Notes under the pieces: model-generated
The model's database searches: none
What the model was told of the DNA's origin: nothing
The model's input: the letters and a program-made list of their open reading frames with translations, nothing else
Shown here: piece after piece, positions 59,783 to 64,000 of the stretch
Numbering within the stretch: position 1 is the first letter of the stretch
How the letters are laid out: the number at the start of each line of letters is the position of its first letter
Translations under genes and position numbers: made by a program
Assembly (NCBI GenBank): GCA_003112755.1
Contig: BFBT01000001.1
Location: forward strand, 806,001-870,000
DNA: 64,000 nucleotides
Source: Lawsonibacter asaccharolyticus
GTDB lineage: Bacteria; Bacillota; Clostridia; Oscillospirales; Oscillospiraceae
Direction: 5' to 3'

Positions 59783-60997
59783 ATGGCGAGAAAGAGCAAC
59801 ACCAGAGCCGCACAGGGGAGCGGGACGATTCGCAAGAAAACAGTCACCCGCAAGGGCCAGCAATACACCTATTGGGAGGGCCGGGTTACCATCGGCCATG
59901 ATCCCGGAACAGGGAAACAGATACAGAAGTCCTTCACTGGCAAGACGCAGAAGGAGGTCCGGGAAAAGATACAGGCGGCCGCCGTGGCTGTCAATGATGG
60001 GACCTATCAGGAGCCGTCTAAAATGACTGTGGGGGAATGGTTGGACATCTGGCAAAAGGACTACTTGGGCGGCGTGAAGCCCTTCACGGTACAGACATAT
60101 AGCAAAAGCGTCCGGGTCCATATCAAGCCCGCCCTGGGAGCCATAAAGCTGGAGGCTCTGACAGTCCATAGAGTTCAGGGATTCATCAACGACTTAGGGA
60201 AGATACATGGGGAGAAGAAGGGACTTTCTCCAAAGACTGTTAAGTGTATCCACGGCATCCTCCACAAGGCGCTCCAGCAGGCGGTGGTTGTGGGCTATCT
60301 CCGGTTCAATCCGGCGGACAACTGTGCTCTGCCCCGCTCCACCCGCAAGGAGATTAAGCCCCTGGACAGCGAGGACATTTCCCACTTTCTGAAAGCCATT
60401 CAGGGGAATCCATTTGAAGATGTGTTTCTGGTCACCCTATTTACTGGCATGAGAAAAGGGGAGGTTCTGGGCCTCACCTGGGACTGTGTAGACCTGGAGC
60501 GGGGCCACATCCTGATTAACAAGCAGCTCCAGAACATTCCCAGCAAGCCGGGGGAATACCACCTTGTGCCCACAAAGAACAGTAAAGGCCGCATGATCAC
60601 CGCCGCCCCCTCTGTGGTTGAAGTCTTGAAGCGTCACCGCACAAAACAGAGTGAAGCACGTCTCCGGGTGGGGAGACTGTGGGAGGACTCCGGCCTGGTG
60701 TTCACGGACGACCTGGGCCACCACCTAGCCCCCAGCACCATGTATCACCATTACAAGAAGATCGTGGCCTCCATCGGCCTTCCCTCTGCCCGCTTCCACG
60801 ACCTGCGCCACAGCTACGCCGTGGCCGCAATCCGGACCGGGGATGATATTAAGACCGTGTAGGGCAACCTGGGTCACTATACCGCCTCCTTCACGCTGGA
60901 CGTGTACGGCCATGTTACAGAGGAGATGAAACAGGCCAGCGCAGACCGCATGGAACAGTTTATAAAGGGCGTTTCCAACCTGCAAAGGGAAAACTAA
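59783..60997 (+). pseudogene. int: Tyrosine integrase interrupted by TAG
   Basis: Reads as a phage integrase: N-terminal arm-binding part (TVTRKGQQYTYWEGRVTIGH), core-binding domain (YSKSVRVHIKPALGAIKLEA) and catalytic domain with the first Arg (LFTGMRKGEVLGLTW) and HDLRHSYA. At 60860-60862 a TAG follows DDIKTV; the frame continues GNLGHYTASFTLDVYGHVTE, in which the Tyr of VYGH is the nucleophile, and ends at TAA 60997. In relatives of this type a Gln commonly stands at the TAG position, so one C-to-T change would explain it. As read, the protein is cut before its active Tyr and the island cannot excise by itself, unless TAG is suppressed. Confidence 0.88.
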
Positions 60998-61006
60998 AGG
61001 GAAAAC
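60984..61006. repeat. Arm-type repeat, right copy
   Basis: Identical to 49739-49761, overlapping the end of the integrase frame. Confidence 0.65.
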
Positions 61007-61029
61007 ACCCCAAAAAAGAGCATAAGAAT

Positions 61030-61056
61030 AGCCTAGAACCGTTGCGGCTCTAGGCT
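61030..61056. terminator. Terminator supplied by the island behind ssrA
   Basis: AGCCTAGAACC-GTTGC-GGCTCTAGGCT (11 bp, one mismatch), followed on the minus strand by CTCTTTTTTGG. It lies inside the island 8 bases past attR, replacing the original ssrA terminator now at 49588-49619. It can also stop the integrase transcript. Confidence 0.7.
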
Positions 61057-61063
61057 TTCTTCA

Positions 61064-61086
61064 TGGTGGAGGCGGGGAGAGTCGAA
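61064..61086. repeat. Right attachment site (attR) within ssrA
   Basis: The 23-base repeat shared with 49621-49643; here it is the functional 3' end of tmRNA. Confidence 0.92.
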
Positions 61087-61429
61087 CTCCCGTCCGAAAA
61101 CGCTTCCCCAGGAACTTCTCCGGGCGCAGACGGTTATTTTGGGAGTCTTGCTCTCCCAGTTCCCTTTCCTGCCGGCAAGCCGTCACGCCGACGGGTCAGG
61201 TGAGCTTCATCGTTCATGGCCGGTTCAAAGCTTTGCCGGCGCACGTGCACCACGAAACGACGCCTGTTCCCGGGCCGTGGTCCTCCCGGGTCAGACGGCC
61301 GCTATTTAAGCAGCGGCGAGAACGGTATCGTTATCGTTCTTTAATTTATAAGTTGCCCGTTTTCAGGTGGTCAGGCGCCACCGCCCGCTATTCCTGCTTC
61401 CGCGTCCCCGTCGAAACCGGTACGCCCCC
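61064..61429 (-). ncRNA. ssrA: tmRNA
   Basis: 366 bases. The 5' end GGGGGCGTACCGGTTTCGAC pairs with the 3' end CGCCTCC before ACCA to form the acceptor stem; the T-arm region GGGAGTTCGACTCTCCC is clear and CCA is encoded. The tag frame resumes at GCA and encodes ATYKLKNDNDTVLAAA, ending at TAA, which is a typical degradable LAA-type tail. With SmpB (gene nearby) it frees stalled ribosomes. The 3' end served as the integration site of the island. Confidence 0.97.
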
Positions 61430-61580
61430 TCGTCGTCACAAAGTCTGCTCAGCTCCGTTTCCGCCTGGCGGCGAAAGCTTCGCTGGCTCCCTTGCTCCTC
61501 CTCACCGAACCGGCCCCGCTTGCGCTGGGCTCCGCTTCGGATGGCGGCTGCGCCGCCGGGCGAGGAATTCATATTTTAAC

Positions 61581-61605
61581 CCTGCGGGGCATTCCGCCCC
61601 GCAGG
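61581..61605 (-). terminator. Terminator of the smpB-cyclophilin genes
   Basis: CCTGCGGGGC-ATTCC-GCCCCGCAGG stem (10 bp), 12 bases past the cyclophilin stop; the stretch up to the ssrA 5' end (61430-61580) shows nothing else. Confidence 0.7.
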
Positions 61606-61617
61606 CTTAAAATTAAA

Positions 61618-62145
61618 TCAGCACTTCTCCGGCTCGGGATAGTCCACACCGAAGGTCTCCACCGTGACCCGCTTCATGCGCTGGGGGTCACGGGGCTTGT
61701 CATTCCAGTCCCGCTTGGCGGAGACAATGGCGTCGGCCACCTCCATGCCCTCGATGACCTTGCCGAAGGAGGCGTACTGGCCGTCCAAATGCGGGGCCTG
61801 CTCCACCATGATGAAGAACTGGCTGCCGGCGGAGTTGGGGTCCATCGCCCGGGCCATGGACAGGACGCCCCGGTCGTGCTTCAGGTCATTGGGGAAGCGG
61901 TTTTGAGTGAATTCCCCCTTGATCTGCCAGCCGGGGCCGCCCATGCCGCTGCCGTCAGGGCACCCGCCCTGGATCATGAAGCCAGGGATGACCCGGTGGA
62001 AGATCAGGCCGTCATAAAATCCCTTCTGGATCAGGTGGATGAAGTTGTTCACGGTGTTGGGCGCGATCTCGGGGTAGAGCTCTGCCTTGATAACGCCGCC
62101 ATTTTCCATTTCAATGGTGATGATGGGATTGCTCACTGGGATCAT
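61618..62145 (-). CDS. Peptidyl-prolyl cis-trans isomerase, cyclophilin type
   Basis: A 175-aa cyclophilin: IFHRVIPGFMIQGGCPDGSG contains the catalytic Arg and the GG turn, MARAMDPNSAGSQFFIMVEQ the Gln and Phe of the active site. It speeds proline isomerisation in the cytosol. No signal peptide. ATG 62145 is a choice; another ATG at 62175 overlaps the smpB stop as ATGA and would add ten residues. Translation coupling with smpB is likely either way. Confidence 0.95.
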   Translation of the reverse strand: MIPVSNPIITIEMENGGVIKAELYPEIAPNTVNNFIHLIQKGFYDGLIFHRVIPGFMIQGGCPDGSGMGGPGWQIKGEFTQNRFPNDLKHDRGVLSMARAMDPNSAGSQFFIMVEQAPHLDGQYASFGKVIEGMEVADAIVSAKRDWNDKPRDPQRMKRVTVETFGVDYPEPEKC

Positions 62146-62171
62146 ATCCTTTCTTATCCCCGCGGAGGGGG

Positions 62172-62633
62172 TCATCGGTTTCGGCTCTTGATAGCCCGGT
62201 CCATCTCCCGCTTGGCGTCCCGCGCTGCGGCGGAGTCACGCTTGTCATAGAGCTTTTTGCCCTTTGCCAGCCCCAGCTCCAGCTTGACCCGGGGGCCCCG
62301 GAAGTAGATGGACAGAGGGATCAGGGAGTAGCCGTCCTGCTTGATGCGGGCAAACAGCCGCAGGATCTCCCGCTTGTGCATCAGCAGGCGGCGCTGGCGC
62401 ATGGGGTCCTTGTTGAAGATGTTCCCCTTCTCATAGGGGCTGATGTGCATCCCGATCACGGACATCTCTCCGTCCTTGACGACGCAGAAGGAATCCTTCA
62501 GGTTCACATGGCCCAGACGGATGGACTTGACCTCGGTGCCTGCCAGTTCGATCCCGGCTTCGTATTTATCCTCAATGAAGTAGTCGTGGTAGGCTTTGCT
62601 GTTTTTAGCCACGACTTTGACGGAATCGGCCAC
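62172..62633 (-). CDS. smpB: SsrA-binding protein SmpB
   Basis: A 153-aa protein with the SmpB course: NSKAYHDYFIEDKYEAGIEL, GTEVKSIRLGHVNLKDSFCV, YEKGNIFNKDPMRQRRLLMH and a basic tail (DKRDSAAARDAKREMDRAIK). It binds tmRNA and guides it into stalled ribosomes. Its gene lies close to ssrA on the same strand, with the cyclophilin between. Confidence 0.98.
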   Translation of the reverse strand: MADSVKVVAKNSKAYHDYFIEDKYEAGIELAGTEVKSIRLGHVNLKDSFCVVKDGEMSVIGMHISPYEKGNIFNKDPMRQRRLLMHKREILRLFARIKQDGYSLIPLSIYFRGPRVKLELGLAKGKKLYDKRDSAAARDAKREMDRAIKSRNR

Positions 62634-62735
62634 AGGAACACCTCCTCTCCATCTGCGCCTCCAAATACCTGGGGAGAATATAATGTACCACAGCCGTGGG
62701 GAAAATACAAGTGAAATCTGTGAACAGAGGGCCTT

Positions 62736-63548
62736 TTATTTATCCTTTCCCTGCTTGTCCCGCACATAGATGTCGGTGTTGTTGTCACCCACCTGGCGCA
62801 CATCCACTTCGAAGCGGTCCAGAGATTTGATCATCTTGCTCAGCTTGGAGAAGCCGTAGTTCCGGGGGTCAAAATCGGGCTGCTTCTTCATCAGCAGATT
62901 GCTCAGCTTGCCCATCAGCGTGTAGCCGTCCTCATCACACAAGTTCTCTAGGGAGTCGGCGATCAGCTCCACCATGTCCTGAGGCACCGCGCTGGCGGCA
63001 GGAGCGGAAACCGCCTGCTGGGCCGCCTTCTTGCTGCTCTTCTTGGAGCTCTTCTGGGGAACGGATTCCTTCTCCTGCTGGGCCGCCTGCTGGGCTGCGG
63101 CCCGGATGACCTCGATGTAGACAAATTTGTCGCAGGCCACGATGAAAGGCTTGGGCGTTTTTTTCTCCCCCATGCCGTACACCTTCATCCCCGCCTCCCG
63201 CAGGCGGGTGGCCAGCCGGGTGAAGTCGGAGTCGCTGGACACCAGGACGAAGCCATCACAGTTGCCGGAGTAGAGGATGTCCATGGCGTCGATGATCATG
63301 GCCGAGTCGGTGGCGTTTTTTCCGGTGGTATAGCTGTACTGCTGGATGGGGGTAATGGCGGTCTCCAGCAGGATAGACTTCCAGGTGGACATGTTGGGAC
63401 TGGTCCAGTCGCCGTAGATGCGCTTGATGGTGGGGGTGCCGTAGACGGCCACCTCAGCCATCACATCCTTCATGGCGGTGCGGGAGGCGTTGTCCGCATC
63501 GATGAGCACGGCCAGCCTCAGGTCCTTCTCGCTGCTCTGGTCAGGCAT
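62736..63548 (-). CDS. NYN-domain protein with C-terminal OST-HTH/LOTUS-like domain
   Basis: A 270-aa protein. The N-terminal NYN (PIN-like nuclease) domain shows AVLIDADNASRTAMKDVMAE, ATDSAMIIDAMDILYSGNCD and FVLVSSDSDFTRLATRLREA, with the metal-binding Asp residues in the usual places. After an Ala/Gln/Lys-rich linker comes a LOTUS/OST-HTH-like domain (MVELIADSLENLCDEDGYTL, DPRNYGFSKLSKMIKSLDRF). The domain pair is taken to bind and cut RNA. Function in the cell is not known. Confidence 0.92.
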   Translation of the reverse strand: MPDQSSEKDLRLAVLIDADNASRTAMKDVMAEVAVYGTPTIKRIYGDWTSPNMSTWKSILLETAITPIQQYSYTTGKNATDSAMIIDAMDILYSGNCDGFVLVSSDSDFTRLATRLREAGMKVYGMGEKKTPKPFIVACDKFVYIEVIRAAAQQAAQQEKESVPQKSSKKSSKKAAQQAVSAPAASAVPQDMVELIADSLENLCDEDGYTLMGKLSNLLMKKQPDFDPRNYGFSKLSKMIKSLDRFEVDVRQVGDNNTDIYVRDKQGKDK

Positions 63549-63601
63549 GGGGGAGCTCCTCCCTTATAACAAAATAGTATTTCATTGCAAATTGCTCCTT
63601 T

Positions 63602-64000
63602 TCAGTCGCTCCACAGGGTGGGAAGCAGGTCATCCAGGGTCCCCCGGTCCTCCCAGGCCACCAGAAGGGAGCCATCCTCCACGGAGATCCGGGCGGGCAG
63701 GCCCACGAACTCATTGCTGACCCCCAGGGGGAAGTCGCTGGTGAGCTCCGCGTGGTCCAGGGGGTATTTCAGACCCTCCAGGGTGACGCCCCGGGCAGTA
63801 CCGCCGGCGCAGAACACGGAGACGAAGCCCTCCATGGAGGCGGGGAAGGAGAGCGTCCCTTCGGTGACCACGGCTGCCGCCTCGCCTTCTCCCAGCAGAA
63901 CGCCCTGGGCCCCTTGGGCGGAGAGCCAGGAGAGCAGCTGAAGATTGGCCACCGTGTGGTCCAGACGCCCGCCCAGACAGCCCAGCAGCACAAAGCGTCG
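63602..64000 (-). CDS. Thiamine diphosphokinase, C-terminal part
   Basis: The frame is open to the window edge, so only the last ~132 residues are seen. FVLLGCLGGRLDHTVANLQL is the Gly-x-x-x-Asp-His motif of thiamine pyrophosphokinase, followed by the thiamine-binding beta region (FCAGGTARGVTLEGLKYPLD, GVSNEFVG). The enzyme makes thiamine diphosphate from thiamine and ATP. Partial gene. Confidence 0.9.
   Translation of the reverse strand, partial: RRFVLLGCLGGRLDHTVANLQLLSWLSAQGAQGVLLGEGEAAAVVTEGTLSFPASMEGFVSVFCAGGTARGVTLEGLKYPLDHAELTSDFPLGVSNEFVGLPARISVEDGSLLVAWEDRGTLDDLLPTLWSD

Larger units (their letters stand above)
49621..61086. mobile_element. 11.4-kb PICI-like island integrated in ssrA
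   Basis: Bounded by 23-bp direct repeats from the ssrA 3' end. Gene order from the right: tyrosine integrase (disabled by TAG), CI-like repressor, then divergently a Cro-like protein, an Xis/MerR-like HTH, a small HTH protein, a P4-type primase-helicase, a Cys-rich protein, a resolvase, a sigma-like protein and a TerS-like HTH protein. There are no head, tail or lysis genes. This is the layout of phage-inducible chromosomal islands. A left module with a second HTH repressor, small phage-type proteins, a ribbon-helix-helix gene and a holin-like toxin ORF is extra. The CI-like gene is distinctly AT-richer than its neighbours. Confidence 0.8.

Overview
The window is about 60% GC and reads as chromosome of a gut-type, high-GC Clostridia relative (Oscillospiraceae sensu lato, in the Flavonifractor / Intestinimonas / Lawsonibacter / Oscillibacter area). 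This assignment is an inference from the SLH-domain surface proteins, the SAM-I riboswitch on metK, the protein sequence style, and a small phage-like island with Clostridia-type phage proteins. No 16S rRNA gene is present to confirm it.

Layout. (1) 0-2.3 kb: AIM24-family protein and prfB. (2) 2.4-10.1 kb: a tight minus-strand operon of a membrane histidine kinase, an unknown protein, three SPFH (stomatin/HflK/HflC) proteins and a P1B-type ATPase with an odd CPCGH motif. (3) 10.2-25 kb: a minus-strand region built around poly-gamma-glutamate (PGA). pgsB, pgsC, a PgsW-like protein and a response regulator form an overlapping operon. Downstream are two lipoprotein gamma-glutamyltransferases, two TRAP/IT-type permeases each with its own tiny membrane protein (48 and 51 aa), three AstE/M14-like zinc hydrolases anchored outside the membrane, and one small lipoprotein. 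Together these look like a make, cut and re-import cycle for gamma-linked glutamate; this is my main candidate for an undescribed system. (4) 25.3-27.3 kb: sugar nucleotidyltransferase and galE.

(5) 27.4-32.2 kb and 41.9-47.0 kb: two copies of a surface-protein cassette. Each has a near-identical 272-bp leader, a giant SLH protein (conserved N-terminus, divergent C-terminus), a convergent terminator, and a convergent gene whose first ~38 codons and 5' leader are conserved. The outer edges are conserved and the core is variable, which suggests exchange by recombination. (6) 32.4-39.5 kb: a TRAP transporter cluster (cupin, DctQ, DctM, LysR, DctP, sugar isomerase-like TIM barrel, SDR dehydrogenase) with a shared operator-like motif, then deoC. 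(7) 39.7-41.7 kb: metK under a SAM-I riboswitch, and a cytidylate-kinase-like gene. (8) 47.5-49.1 kb: a three-gene overlapping operon of unknown function.

(9) 49.62-61.09 kb: an 11.4-kb island integrated in the 3' end of ssrA (tmRNA), with 23-bp att repeats and the order integrase / CI-like repressor // Cro-like / Xis-like / P4-type primase / resolvase / sigma-like / TerS-like, as in phage-inducible chromosomal islands (PICIs). Its integrase has an in-frame TAG just before the catalytic tyrosine. It also carries a 28-aa holin-like toxin ORF and a ribbon-helix-helix gene with palindromic operators. (10) 61-64 kb: ssrA, a cyclophilin, smpB, a NYN-domain protein and the C-terminal part of thiamine diphosphokinase.

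No CRISPR array, rRNA or tRNA gene was seen. All calls come from reading the sequence; no database search was run.
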